A stretch of 64,000 nt of DNA from Fimbriimonas sp. (GCA_029866005.1 JARXAE010000008.1:25754-89753), one strand, 5' to 3'. Positions 51,385 to 60,908 are shown, numbered from the stretch's first letter. Notes: generated from the sequence alone by a model not told the origin. Program-made: numbers and translations.

Positions 51385-51852
51385 TCATTCTTCAATACAA
51401 CGAAGTCGACGCTTTAAAGCCGACGCAGACTTTATTCGCATAGTCAACCCGTACGACTCAAGCCCGGGATACCCGCTATACGTGGCAAATCCAAGCAGAA
51501 GCAATGCGGGAATCTGCATCAAAATCCACCATCCACGATCTCCGACCGCCAACAGCTTTCCCAGGACAATTGCAAAGAGAATCCATCGGCTGGTCCCGTG
51601 AAACACTCCGAGGTAGCCATATCTCAGGAACAGTACAATGTCTGTTCCGTGCTTCACGAGGAATCGCTGATCCAGTTTTCGATAACACGGCGACAAAAGA
51701 ACAAACGCGGAGCAGACGCCGAATAGTGCGGCAGACTGGGCCAACCCAATCGGCTTGCCTTGGAGTACAGAACCAGACGAAGTGACCCAAGTCGAGGCCA
51801 AGATGATGGATATCCTGACACAGGTCAACCTCCAGAAATGTATCGCTTTCAT
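51385..51852 (-). CDS. Hypothetical membrane protein
   Basis: Hydrophobic; ATG at 51852 overlaps the upstream stop (ATGA). Confidence 0.55.
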   Translation of the reverse strand: MKAIHFWRLTCVRISIILASTWVTSSGSVLQGKPIGLAQSAALFGVCSAFVLLSPCYRKLDQRFLVKHGTDIVLFLRYGYLGVFHGTSRWILFAIVLGKLLAVGDRGWWILMQIPALLLLGFATYSGYPGLESYGLTMRIKSASALKRRLRCIEE

Positions 51853-52322
51853 TGCGCCACCAGTTTCCTCATTTTCCGGAGCCTGATGAGAACCGGCGAG
51901 TAGCCGGCTCCGAGTGCGACCCAAAGAATCGTCCAAGGAAAAATGCCGAGTAGTCTCCAATAGTTTCCTTCGATCACGGGGACAATGTTTGAGCCAATAA
52001 AGGTTCCTACAAGTGTAGGTACAAATCGTCGCATCGGTCTGCGAAGTCCGGCATCAAACCACCTAAAGACTTGGAAGCGGTGCCGAGACGCGAAAATCAG
52101 GTCTTCGAAGTACTTGACCGTCAACATCGCTCCCCCGATCGCACTGAGGAAGGCGTAGACCCACACCGGATCGTTCGTCGAAGGCTTTGCAGCAGGTCCG
52201 AGCGCCCGAAAAAGACCCACAAAGCAAACCCAAGCAACTGCGCAAAGCATCACGCGAATCAGCACGAAGCCCAATGCTGCCAGCTTTTCACTTAAAGTTG
52301 CATCATCCAGCACCGGATTCAT
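51849..52322 (-). CDS. Hypothetical membrane protein
   Basis: Several hydrophobic segments; coupled to 51385..51852. Confidence 0.55.
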   Translation of the reverse strand: MNPVLDDATLSEKLAALGFVLIRVMLCAVAWVCFVGLFRALGPAAKPSTNDPVWVYAFLSAIGGAMLTVKYFEDLIFASRHRFQVFRWFDAGLRRPMRRFVPTLVGTFIGSNIVPVIEGNYWRLLGIFPWTILWVALGAGYSPVLIRLRKMRKLVAQ

Positions 52323-52620
52323 GCAGCCATTTTACGCCAAAGTAACGTAATTGCCGCTGCATGCCCCGGCATTTTCAAAGTCTTGGTTGACAAAACCGCT
52401 TGTTCGTTGCTTAGAAGTTGATGATGTAAGGAATCCTGTTAAAGGCGCACACGAGTCCCCACCCTCAACCAAGATCACCGTCATTTGACCATGCAAAACA
52501 CCGACCCAACGTGACCCAACTTTTCAAGAATAAATGATAAACATTGAACCTAAAGACCCATCATTTCGCCCGACTGTTCTCTCTAAACTTAGAACTCAAA
52601 CCCAAGAACCCAGATCCGCC

Positions 52621-54276
52621 TTATGCCAAAACGAAGTACTCGTCAAGCCGCTTACAGGTGCTCTGACTCGGATCGTCGTAGATCTCCAACGCCCTCACCA
52701 ACGCCGACGCCGTATCGATCGAAGTGACACACGGAACTCCGGTCTCGATACAAGCTCGCCGAATCTGGGCCGCCTCGCTCTCACTCGTTTCGGTGAGCGA
52801 GGCCGTATTAAGCATCATCGAAACCCCTCCTGACTCGATCAATTCCAGCAGATTCGGCGAGCCCGCCTGAATCTTCTGCACAACCTCACAGTCCACGCCA
52901 TGCGAGGCTAAGTAAGCCGCCGTCCCTGGAGTGGCAACCACCCGGCGACCGTTCGCCAGCAATCGACGACCGATGTCCACCGCCTGGTCCTTGTCCTGAT
53001 CGCGCACAGTCAGACAAACCGCGCCGTCACCCTTGAAGTTGACGCCCGCCGCGACAAACGCCTTGTAGAGAGCCGCCTCGTAAGTCGAGTCAACTCCCAA
53101 AATCTCGCCTGTCGACTTCATCTCCGGTCCAAGCATTGGCTCCACCTTGCGAAGCTTCTGGAAAGAGAAGACTGGAGCCTTCACCGCGTACACAGACGAT
53201 GGCCCGGTCGGTGCCGAGTCCAAGACCCCGCCCTGGAAGATAGGCGCCCACTTTGCGCCATTGTCACCAGCATACGAGCGTCCCGAAGTCCCTAAAGACC
53301 ACAAGCCTGTTGTGTAACCCAACGAAACTAGGGACTCGCCCATCATGCAACGAGTAGCCACGTCGACCATTGGAATGCCCGTCACCTTACTCAGGAACGG
53401 AACCGTCCGCGAACCCCGCGGGTTGACCTCAAGAACATAGGCTTCGCCATCGACGATCACAAACTGGATATTCACCAACCCTCGAGCTCCAAGCTCGCGA
53501 GCAACCCCGATCCCAATCGAGACCATCTGCTCAATCTCGGACGCGGACAACGAAACCGGCGGATAGATCGCCATCGAATCGCCGCTGTGAACGCCTGCAC
53601 GCTCGATGTGCTCCATAATCCCCGGCACCAAAACGTCCGTTCCGTCCGAAATGAGATCAACCTCGGCTTCCTTTCCGAGCAGATACTTATCAACCAGAAC
53701 CGGTTGACCAGGGTTGGCGGCTTCCGCTTCGTTATAGAACCCCTCCAGCTGAGACTCTGAGAAGACGATCTCCATCGCCCGTCCGCCTAGCACAAACGAA
53801 GGGCGAACCAAAACGGGATAGCCGACTTCAGCCACGACCTCTCGGGCTTCAGCCAAGGATCGAACCGCCCGCCCCTGAGGCCGTTTCACGCCCAGTTTCT
53901 CCAGCAAAGCGTCAAACTGCTCCCGGTCCTCTGCCGCCGCGATAGCCTCAGGCGAGGTCCCCAAAACCTTCTGTCCCCGACCTTCCAGCCCCTCAGCAAG
54001 GTTAATGGCCGTCTGACCACCAAACTGGCAAACGACGCCGATCGGCTTTTCGTGGGCGATAACGTCCAGAACGTCTTCAAGGGTCACAGGCTCGAAGTAG
54101 AGCCCGTTGGACGTGTCAAAGTCGGTGGAAACCGTCTCGGGGTTGTTGTTGACCAGAATGGCCTTGTAACCCATGTCACGCAAAGTCCAAACGCAGTGAA
54201 CGCACGAATAGTCAAATTCTATTCCCTGTCCAATACGAATCGGGCCGGAGCCAAGGACGAGAACTGTTTCAGCCAT
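52621..54276 (-). CDS. carB: Carbamoyl-phosphate synthase large subunit, C-terminal half only (split CarB)
   Basis: Starts at VLVLGSGPIRIGQGIEFDYSCVHCVW (second ATP-grasp half of full-length CarB) and ends with the MGS-like domain (RRVVATPGTAAYLASHGV); 551 aa versus about 1070 aa. Confidence 0.9.
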   Translation of the reverse strand: MAETVLVLGSGPIRIGQGIEFDYSCVHCVWTLRDMGYKAILVNNNPETVSTDFDTSNGLYFEPVTLEDVLDVIAHEKPIGVVCQFGGQTAINLAEGLEGRGQKVLGTSPEAIAAAEDREQFDALLEKLGVKRPQGRAVRSLAEAREVVAEVGYPVLVRPSFVLGGRAMEIVFSESQLEGFYNEAEAANPGQPVLVDKYLLGKEAEVDLISDGTDVLVPGIMEHIERAGVHSGDSMAIYPPVSLSASEIEQMVSIGIGVARELGARGLVNIQFVIVDGEAYVLEVNPRGSRTVPFLSKVTGIPMVDVATRCMMGESLVSLGYTTGLWSLGTSGRSYAGDNGAKWAPIFQGGVLDSAPTGPSSVYAVKAPVFSFQKLRKVEPMLGPEMKSTGEILGVDSTYEAALYKAFVAAGVNFKGDGAVCLTVRDQDKDQAVDIGRRLLANGRRVVATPGTAAYLASHGVDCEVVQKIQAGSPNLLELIESGGVSMMLNTASLTETSESEAAQIRRACIETGVPCVTSIDTASALVRALEIYDDPSQSTCKRLDEYFVLA

Positions 54277-54791
54277 TAAAAAGAGAGTTTACCGTCCGGG
54301 TTGAGCAACCGTGCCGACTCTTCGCGCAAAGGCTGAAATCCCATCTCATCCGCATAGCATCGCGCCATGTGTTGAACCACGATTCCCGTCGCAGTCGCAA
54401 CGTTTAAAGATGCCATTACCCCAAACATCGGAATCGCCACTATACCATCGCACTGATCCGCCAACTGCCCAGGGAGCCCCATCATCTCGGAGCCGACTAC
54501 CAGGGTGCAGGGCCAAGTGTATTCAAACGTATCAAACGCCACAGCCCGTTCGTTGAGAGTCAGAGCCACGCACTGTCGCCCCGCCGTCTTCGCCAAAGAA
54601 ACCGCCTCAAACTCGTTAGCCCAGACCCAAGGTTGCCACTGATCCGCTCCACGGTGACCACTGAAGTCTTCTGCCCCATCCGACTCCTTCGAGAAGGTCA
54701 CCCGCTCCAACATAAATGCTTCTGCCAACCGCAGAATTCCACCATGGTTAACCTCTTTTCCCAGAGGGCAAACAACAAGTTCGATTGGCAT
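54276..54791 (-). CDS. SpoU/TrmH family RNA methyltransferase
   Basis: TLVVGSEMMGLPGQLADQCDGIVAIPMFGVMASLNVATATGIV; TAATG junction with carB; ORF could extend to 54896. Confidence 0.88.
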   Translation of the reverse strand: MPIELVVCPLGKEVNHGGILRLAEAFMLERVTFSKESDGAEDFSGHRGADQWQPWVWANEFEAVSLAKTAGRQCVALTLNERAVAFDTFEYTWPCTLVVGSEMMGLPGQLADQCDGIVAIPMFGVMASLNVATATGIVVQHMARCYADEMGFQPLREESARLLNPDGKLSF

Positions 54792-55076
54792 ACGCGGCCG
54801 CTCGTGATACCCCTCCCGCAAGGACTCCGAAGAGGACCACGCCCAACGATTCAAAGCCCGCATCCGGCGGACACGCTCGCGGTAGTTGATGCGCATGTAA
54901 GTATTGTGAACGGTGAGCCAGGAGCGGTGAACAGCAAAGAAATCAACCGTTCACCGCTCACTACTCACCCCAAACCCAGCAAACCTACCGTGCAACATTG
55001 TTGCCAGGTAGGGAAATTGCCAGGTGAGCTGACTAAGTGCGCACGGACGCGAACCAGGAAAGCCGGGGTGATATGG

Positions 55077-55280
55077 ATGTCACGACGAAATATGAAGGTT
55101 GTTAAACTTCTCGAACCAGAAATGTGCCTGCAATGCAGATTCGCACAGATCGCGGATGTCGAGACCGCTACGGCCGGCAAGCAGAGAATGATCTACTGCC
55201 GACGGCTGGACTGCGACAACTGGGATATGAGCAGTGCCGAACAAGCCACGGATGTTCAAGTTCAGGACGAAGCCGCTTAA
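55077..55280 (+). CDS. Small Cys-containing protein
   Basis: MCLQCRFAQIADVETATAGKQRMIYCRRLDCDNWD; followed by a strong terminator. Confidence 0.6.
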   Translation: MSRRNMKVVKLLEPEMCLQCRFAQIADVETATAGKQRMIYCRRLDCDNWDMSSAEQATDVQVQDEAA

Positions 55281-55353
55281 AGACAGCGATCCGGCTGCTA
55301 CACCGGAGGGTTAGAAAAAATAAGACTTAACAACGAAAGGGGTTAGTGTTTTA

Positions 55354-55390
55354 GGGATGTGAATGGAGGGTTCACATCCCATTTTTTTTC
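55354..55390 (+). terminator. Rho-independent terminator
   Basis: GGGATGTGAA-TGGAGGG-TTCACATCCC followed by ATTTTTTTTC. Confidence 0.95.
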
Positions 55391-55482
55391 TCGAATCTTC
55401 ATTCCCGTCTAACCGCCGAACACTTCGGGCGCTGGATAGCGGACTTACTGGCCGCAAGAGTGCATAAACATAGCAAGGATTT

Positions 55483-55557
55483 TGGTGGGCGGTGAGGGAT
55501 TCGAACCCCCAACCCTCTCGGTGTAAACGAGACGCTCTACCGTTGAGCTAACCGCCC
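55483..55557 (-). tRNA. tRNA-Val (anticodon TAC), CCA encoded
   Basis: Minus strand GGGCGGTTAGCTCAACGGTAGAGCGTCTCGTTTACACCGAGAGGGTTGGGGGTTCGAATCCCTCACCGCCCACCA. Confidence 0.97.
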
Positions 55558-55632
55558 TTTCGCACCCTCTACTGAACTTCGGCATACCCTCCGAGCGTAT
55601 ATACTCTGGATGCCTCCCGGTCGGGTGGAGCA

Positions 55633-55686
55633 ATGAAGATACCCGAAGGACTGCCGACAATCAATATTGGAGGTTGTGGAAAATGA
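55633..55686 (+). CDS. Possible 17-aa leader peptide MKIPEGLPTINIGGCGK
   Basis: GGTGGAG before ATG; TGA overlaps the ATG at 55683 of the downstream amidase frame (ATGA). Confidence 0.3.
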   Translation: MKIPEGLPTINIGGCGK

Positions 55687-57338
55687 TACAAACGCTGTAC
55701 AATGGCGGTTCCAGGATGAAAAATGTGCTCACTGCCCTGGCGCTATGGATGGCGCTGTGTGCCGGAGCTTTCGCCCAAGTGCGGAATGCAACGGTGACCT
55801 ATACCTACCTGGGTGTCCAGCTTCGTGGATACCGTGTGGGCGAAGAGTTCATGATCCCACTTGATCGCATCGTTGAACTCGGCTGGTCTGCGAACTCAAG
55901 TGCAGTTGGAGCGAAGATATCCGCCGAAGGCAAAACCTTCCAGGTCGCAACCAGGCAAATTGAAGGGAGCACTTGCGTTGCGCTGCGAGATCTGATCCAA
56001 AAGATGGATGGCACTTCTACCTGGATGCCGGGCGGTTACGACGCTCTTGAGGTCGTGAGCTCAATCAAGTCAGTTTCTGTCAAGTCTGGTGAAATCTCGA
56101 TCAGCGCTGGACTCAAAATCAGACCGACGATTTCCCTGATGGGCACAAACGACCCGAAGGTCGTTATCGATCTCGAGGGAGCTCGACTATCACCGAGCAT
56201 CGAACTCGATTTGGATTCCTCCGCCAAGGTGAGTCAGTACAGACCCAATAACGTCAGAATTGTGCTCGATTTGCCGTTCACTCCACTTTTGCCCCAAGGG
56301 CAACTGGCAAATGCTCAGAACATTGTCATCGATTTTAATCCCGCCGAACGAATCTCTACGGATCCAGTGAAAACTGACCCTCCCAAGGTAGCCCCGCCTA
56401 AGGTGGATCCAGTACCAACGCCCCCCTCAGGTGACCTTGCGGTTCAAAAAAGAACCGAAAGTGAACTATCGACTGAGTTGTTTATCACCGTTCCAAAACC
56501 AGGCTGGAAAGGTATCGCCACAGTGCGACGCCCGGAACGAGATGTAGTCGAAATCGCGATGCCGACGATGAATGCCAAACTCGGCGATGTCGAAAAGGAT
56601 CTGAGCAAGCATATCAAGTCCGTTCAACTACGACAAGACACAGGACTCACCGTACTCAGTTTTAAGCTTTCTGCGCGAATGGGCGCGGTGATGGAGCCAT
56701 CCACAGAGGGGTTCAAACTTACTTTCGTGCATCCCACTGGGAACGGTAGCCTTAGGGGCAAAGTTATTGTGATTGACGCGGGTCACGGCGGAAAGTTCCC
56801 CGGTACAGGAAGCGGTCAATACACCGAAAAGGTACTGAGCCTAGCTATGGCAAAAACGGTGAGGAGGGCACTGGAAGCGGAGGGCGCCCAAGTCATCATG
56901 ACGCGGGAGACAGATACCAACTTCCGGGAGAGCTTAGCCGACGATCTGATCTACCGGTCGGAAGTTGCCAATCGCAACAGTGCAGACATCTTTCTATCCT
57001 TCCACTACGATGATTCCGGCTCCAAAAAGACGCCGCCGAGCGGAACGAAGTCAATCTATCATGGTGGTCGCGACGCGGACAAGTATCTTGCTCAGTGTAT
57101 TCAGGAGTTCATTAAATCTGAAGGGCCACTGCCAAACCTTGGTGCCGTTGATGACCACAAGTTTGCTCAAGATAGCGGCTTTTCGGTGTTGCGAAACTCC
57201 AAAATGCCCGCCATCTTGATGGAATGTGCCTTTGTACGCAACCCCAACGACCGAAAGGTCATTTTGACCGAACAATTCCGAGAGGGCATAGCAAAGTGTG
57301 TCGTCAAGGGACTTAAACTATTCTTTGGACAAAAATGA
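55683..57338 (+). CDS. N-acetylmuramoyl-L-alanine amidase (Amidase_3) with AMIN-like domain
   Basis: VIVIDAGHGGKFPGTGSGQYTEKVLSLAMAKTV, SFHYDDS, MPAILMECAFVRNPND; copper-amine-oxidase/AMIN-like N-terminal region; signal peptide from about 55716. Confidence 0.92.
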   Translation: MIQTLYNGGSRMKNVLTALALWMALCAGAFAQVRNATVTYTYLGVQLRGYRVGEEFMIPLDRIVELGWSANSSAVGAKISAEGKTFQVATRQIEGSTCVALRDLIQKMDGTSTWMPGGYDALEVVSSIKSVSVKSGEISISAGLKIRPTISLMGTNDPKVVIDLEGARLSPSIELDLDSSAKVSQYRPNNVRIVLDLPFTPLLPQGQLANAQNIVIDFNPAERISTDPVKTDPPKVAPPKVDPVPTPPSGDLAVQKRTESELSTELFITVPKPGWKGIATVRRPERDVVEIAMPTMNAKLGDVEKDLSKHIKSVQLRQDTGLTVLSFKLSARMGAVMEPSTEGFKLTFVHPTGNGSLRGKVIVIDAGHGGKFPGTGSGQYTEKVLSLAMAKTVRRALEAEGAQVIMTRETDTNFRESLADDLIYRSEVANRNSADIFLSFHYDDSGSKKTPPSGTKSIYHGGRDADKYLAQCIQEFIKSEGPLPNLGAVDDHKFAQDSGFSVLRNSKMPAILMECAFVRNPNDRKVILTEQFREGIAKCVVKGLKLFFGQK

Positions 57339-57844
57339 AAACGTCTCGCCGTAGCTTCCCTTGGACAATCCTAGCCACTGCCGCAGTCGCGGGTGCCAGC
57401 TTTGTCGGCATTGCCAGCTATGTGAACGGCAACCGCACTCAGTCGCTTCAGTCGGACGAAGTTCCCGTATCGGTTCAAGATGTGACGCCAGGCGGAGGAA
57501 CCGCAAAAACTCATTCGAGTGCCCAAGGCGATGAACACATGAATAAGCCTTCAGAGGCCGACATGTGGGTGACTCAGGTAGATCTTAATCAAGCAGTGAA
57601 GAATGCCGGATTCGAAAGCGCCAGGGTCGTCGGATTGCAAATCGAAAACCATATTGCCACCGTCGATATGAACTCCGCCATAATCGACACTCTAGGCTCT
57701 TCGGGCGAGGGAGAACTCATTGATACGCTAAAGTTAGCCCTCAAAAAAGATAAGCGGGTCAGACACTTTCAAATTAGGATCGACGGCGAAGTCCAAAAAA
57801 CGCTAGGGCATACCGATCTCAGTTCACCCGTTTCGGTGCGCTAG
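57335..57844 (+). CDS. GerMN-like domain secreted protein
   Basis: ATGA-coupled to amidase; TM anchor and small sporulation/germination-like domain (VDMNSAIID...LIDTLKLAL...VRHFQIRIDGE). Confidence 0.6.
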   Translation: MKTSRRSFPWTILATAAVAGASFVGIASYVNGNRTQSLQSDEVPVSVQDVTPGGGTAKTHSSAQGDEHMNKPSEADMWVTQVDLNQAVKNAGFESARVVGLQIENHIATVDMNSAIIDTLGSSGEGELIDTLKLALKKDKRVRHFQIRIDGEVQKTLGHTDLSSPVSVR

Positions 57845-58556
57845 AAGCTTTATTGAGGCCAATAACAGCCATTACCACACCGTAAATCCCCAATACAGTC
57901 CATAGCAGCGCCCAACCGGCAGCTGGAATTCCAGTCTCCTTGGCGAGCAGGGCCGCGTCCGTATTCTCCGCCCTTGCTCCGGTTAGAAGCAAGAGGTCTC
58001 GCAGTGACTTGAACCCGTTTATGCATTGCTGAACACCCAGAAACTGAGCGACGAGCAATATATCCTTGGGCTGAAGCTTGGCGGCAAGAACCATAAGGAA
58101 TACTCCCCAAAAGATTCCTATCGGCCAGCCGACGACATCTCCACGCACCCAGGCGATATTGACCAGCAAGATCATGACGCCAAGCATCTGGCACCATTTC
58201 CGAGCAGCTCGTTCATGGATTGAGGAACGAACCATGAACGCTCCAAATAGTGAAGCTCCTATGTAGCCAGCGGAGAATATCAGCGGTACAAAGCCGCCGT
58301 AGGTCACCGTCAGACCTTCTGAGTTTCGAAACACAAGAATCTTATCGACACTTCCTCCAGTCAGCACTGCCGCGAGAGCGTGAAACATCTCATGGAGATG
58401 CGTATTGAGGTAATCGAAAGGTAGCAGGATGCCACGAATAATCGGGATGAATGGCAAAACGACGGACGCCATCACCGCAATCAAAAAGGCATTAGTCGCT
58501 GGATTTCGTTTCAATCGCTTCCCTCTTCGCTGCTCTTCGTTTGCCAAAGAAGTCAT
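57819..58556 (-). CDS. M50-type membrane metallopeptidase-like protein
   Basis: YLNTHLHEMFHALAAVLTGG HExxH in a TM context; start may be 58472. Confidence 0.7.
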   Translation of the reverse strand: MTSLANEEQRRGKRLKRNPATNAFLIAVMASVVLPFIPIIRGILLPFDYLNTHLHEMFHALAAVLTGGSVDKILVFRNSEGLTVTYGGFVPLIFSAGYIGASLFGAFMVRSSIHERAARKWCQMLGVMILLVNIAWVRGDVVGWPIGIFWGVFLMVLAAKLQPKDILLVAQFLGVQQCINGFKSLRDLLLLTGARAENTDAALLAKETGIPAAGWALLWTVLGIYGVVMAVIGLNKASSAPKRVN

Positions 58557-59118
58557 AGAGCATACAAATCAGTACGGCTGCAAATGCCCCACAGATCCAG
58601 CCCAAGATCACTTGATAGGGATAATGGACACCGTTATAGATCCTGCTGAGAGCAACCAAAATGGCAAGAATCAGCCAGGGAATCCCGCCCCAACGAAGGG
58701 CAATCAGCATGCAAATCGCTACCGCCAACATATTCGCGCTGTGTGCGCTTGCGGTGCCGGCGGACTCGGACTTTCCGATTCGAAGTATCAACTCGTCCAG
58801 ACCAGGGTCGTTACAGGGTCTGGGTAAAGGGATCGTCTTTTTAAGAATGTTTGTGAGCAAATCCGCGATCGGCCAAGAAAGCAAAGCACACACCGCGCCT
58901 TTGCGTGTATCCTTTCCTGCCGCGATCATCGCTCCTAGGCAAATCAGCAAGATGAGCTTTACCCACCACTCTTGCAGACCCTCACTGAAGAAGCGCATGG
59001 AACCTTCCAGGCCAGACGACCATCTATTGATCCAGTGGAAAACCGCGCGATCAATCTGTTGCACGCGCGTAGTGTACTTTGAGGGCGTAGATGAATAGGC
59101 TCGCAACCTGGCTATCAA
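58492..59118 (-). CDS. PAP2 family phosphatase
   Basis: KKTIPLPRP...GTASAHSANMLAVA...SRIYNGVHYPYQVILGW (KX6RP / PSGH-like / SRX5HX3D-like). Confidence 0.82.
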   Translation of the reverse strand: MIARLRAYSSTPSKYTTRVQQIDRAVFHWINRWSSGLEGSMRFFSEGLQEWWVKLILLICLGAMIAAGKDTRKGAVCALLSWPIADLLTNILKKTIPLPRPCNDPGLDELILRIGKSESAGTASAHSANMLAVAICMLIALRWGGIPWLILAILVALSRIYNGVHYPYQVILGWICGAFAAVLICMLYDFFGKRRAAKREAIETKSSD

Positions 59119-59405
59119 GAAAGACCTGGTTCCTCACGATTCACTGGATGAGGCGACCGTGGATGCGTCGTTTGCACATGGCTCCGCTTCGCTGGATGCC
59201 CGCCTCAAAGCACCAGGGGTTCCTGGATAGTTATCGCAGTCAGAATCGGCTGGCGCGCCGAATCGGCTTACCCCTGTTGAAGACGACATACTTGATGTTG
59301 CTTGCGGTATTCGCGCTCCAGATCACCTATTTCGTGGCCTTGAAAATGTTTGAGAGCGGCTGGCTCACCCCTCCGCAACTAGAAGATCGGCGAATTACGG
59401 ACTAA
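59091..59405 (+). CDS. Small hypothetical membrane protein
   Basis: Single TM helix (YLMLLAVFALQITYFVALKMF), basic N-terminus. Confidence 0.4.
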   Translation: MNRLATWLSRKTWFLTIHWMRRPWMRRLHMAPLRWMPASKHQGFLDSYRSQNRLARRIGLPLLKTTYLMLLAVFALQITYFVALKMFESGWLTPPQLEDRRITD

Positions 59406-60348
59406 TGGGCTGGAAGTTCGTCCAGTCGCCGATGTACATCACTTCTTCTTCGAGGTCGACCTCAAACTTGGCTTTGACTTCGCACTTTGCGTATTCGGCA
59501 AGGGAGCGGAGTTCAGCGGCCGTTGCGCCGGCGACGTTGAGGAGAAAATTGGCGTGCTTCTTGCCGATCATGGCTCCGCCTAACCGAAAGCCCTTCATTC
59601 CGCACTGTTCGATCAAAAATCCAGCCGGAACGACATTGTTCTTTCGCATCCCATCGCTCAGGCCCTCGATCTCACTCGCGAGTTTGGCGTCAATGACGTT
59701 CTTAAAGAAGCTACCTGCGCTTGCACTGGGGGGCTGTTTGCCGATTCGCTGCCGCTGATACTCGCGAGCCTCGTCATAAGATTTCTTGGCATCGCCCTTC
59801 GGAAGCCTGAATCGAGTTCTCGCAATGACGGCCGAGCGGGGACTTTCACAACGAAGGACAGAATCGCGGTAGCGGAACTCCATCCAGCTAGGATCGACCC
59901 AATCGGCTTTACCATCCTGAACGATTTCAAGTTCGATCAGGAACTCGCTGATGTTGCTCCGGTAGGCTCCGGCGTTACTGACCAGGGCTCCCCCAACGGT
60001 ACCTGGAATTCCCACCGCAAACTCCAAGCCCACCAGACCAGCTTGTGTCGATTTCAGCCACAGATCTTGGAAAGCGACTCCAGAATCGGCAATAACAACA
60101 TCACCGTCAATTTGGATTGCCCGCGTCTGATTAACTAAGACCAGACCTTTGACGCCGGAATCAGAAGGCAGGAAGTTTGAGCCCCACCCTAGCGGAGTCA
60201 CTTTGACGCCTTCTAGCTGACAAGCAGCTGCAATCTCGACGAGTTCAGGTGTGCTAGTGGCTTTTGCGAAAAGCTCAGCCTCCCCACCGGCTTTAAGTGT
60301 TGTCAGAGTTTTCAGCGGTACGGAACGACTGACAGATTCCCAGTTCAA
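59395..60348 (-). CDS. murB: UDP-N-acetylenolpyruvoylglucosamine reductase
   Basis: GWGSNFLPSD, GLEFAVGIPGTVGGALVSNAGAY, GSFFKNV, IEQCGMKGFRLGGAMI. Confidence 0.95.
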   Translation of the reverse strand: MNWESVSRSVPLKTLTTLKAGGEAELFAKATSTPELVEIAAACQLEGVKVTPLGWGSNFLPSDSGVKGLVLVNQTRAIQIDGDVVIADSGVAFQDLWLKSTQAGLVGLEFAVGIPGTVGGALVSNAGAYRSNISEFLIELEIVQDGKADWVDPSWMEFRYRDSVLRCESPRSAVIARTRFRLPKGDAKKSYDEAREYQRQRIGKQPPSASAGSFFKNVIDAKLASEIEGLSDGMRKNNVVPAGFLIEQCGMKGFRLGGAMIGKKHANFLLNVAGATAAELRSLAEYAKCEVKAKFEVDLEEEVMYIGDWTNFQPISP

Positions 60349-60908
60349 GTTTGACCTCCCACCCGACTCAGCGGCTGCTTAGGTAGCGAGATACTCGGGT
60401 CGATCAGATAAACAGGAACAAGTGCTTCGGGAGCCATTCGGTCAAGATGACCCAATAACGAAGCAAACCGCTTAGCATGAGGATAGACTGGGTCTTCGAT
60501 TGAAGGGCCAAATCCGAGATAATCGCACTGTGGCAGCGACTCGTTTCGAGTCACCTCACCTCCAGGAGGGCGAATAAACCACTCTCCACGCCTGCTTGGA
60601 AAGACCACGGTCTTGCCAACCGAGATCAGATCAAAAGCCAAAGCCCCTGCACATTCGCCGTTCGCGGCCCAAGCCAGAGTTTTTGCAAGCGTTACGCCTA
60701 CGCGCGTACCGGTGAACGAGCCTGGCCCCAGGTCGGCCAGAAACAGCGTCCCTTGCAAAACATCCAACCCTGACTGCTCCAGCAATTGAAGACACGCATT
60801 TGATGCTTCCTGCCGAGATTCCAATTCTCCCGAAAAGAGGGTCTCACCTTCGGTGCTAAACACGGCCACTGAGACGAACGGGCTGCTTGTCGATACGGCG
60901 AAGATCAC
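60345..60908 (-). CDS. tsaB: tRNA threonylcarbamoyladenosine biosynthesis protein TsaB
   Basis: VSTSSPFVSVAVF, LGPGSFTGTRVGVTLAKTLAWA. Confidence 0.92.
   Translation of the reverse strand: MIFAVSTSSPFVSVAVFSTEGETLFSGELESRQEASNACLQLLEQSGLDVLQGTLFLADLGPGSFTGTRVGVTLAKTLAWAANGECAGALAFDLISVGKTVVFPSRRGEWFIRPPGGEVTRNESLPQCDYLGFGPSIEDPVYPHAKRFASLLGHLDRMAPEALVPVYLIDPSISLPKQPLSRVGGQT

Noticed and set aside
52534-52833. 99-aa plus-strand ORF antisense to carB 3' end
   Set aside because: Mostly antisense to conserved CarB residues; Arg-rich; no RBS.
54633-55076. N-terminal extension of ORF 54633..55280
   Set aside because: Antisense to the SpoU methyltransferase and its upstream region; only the 55077..55280 part looks like a real protein.
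55594-55680. Amidase leader as a c-di-AMP (ydaO) riboswitch, suggested by the cell-wall hydrolase context
   Set aside because: Too short, and none of the conserved ydaO core sequence is recognisable; only a simple hairpin and mini-ORF are supported.
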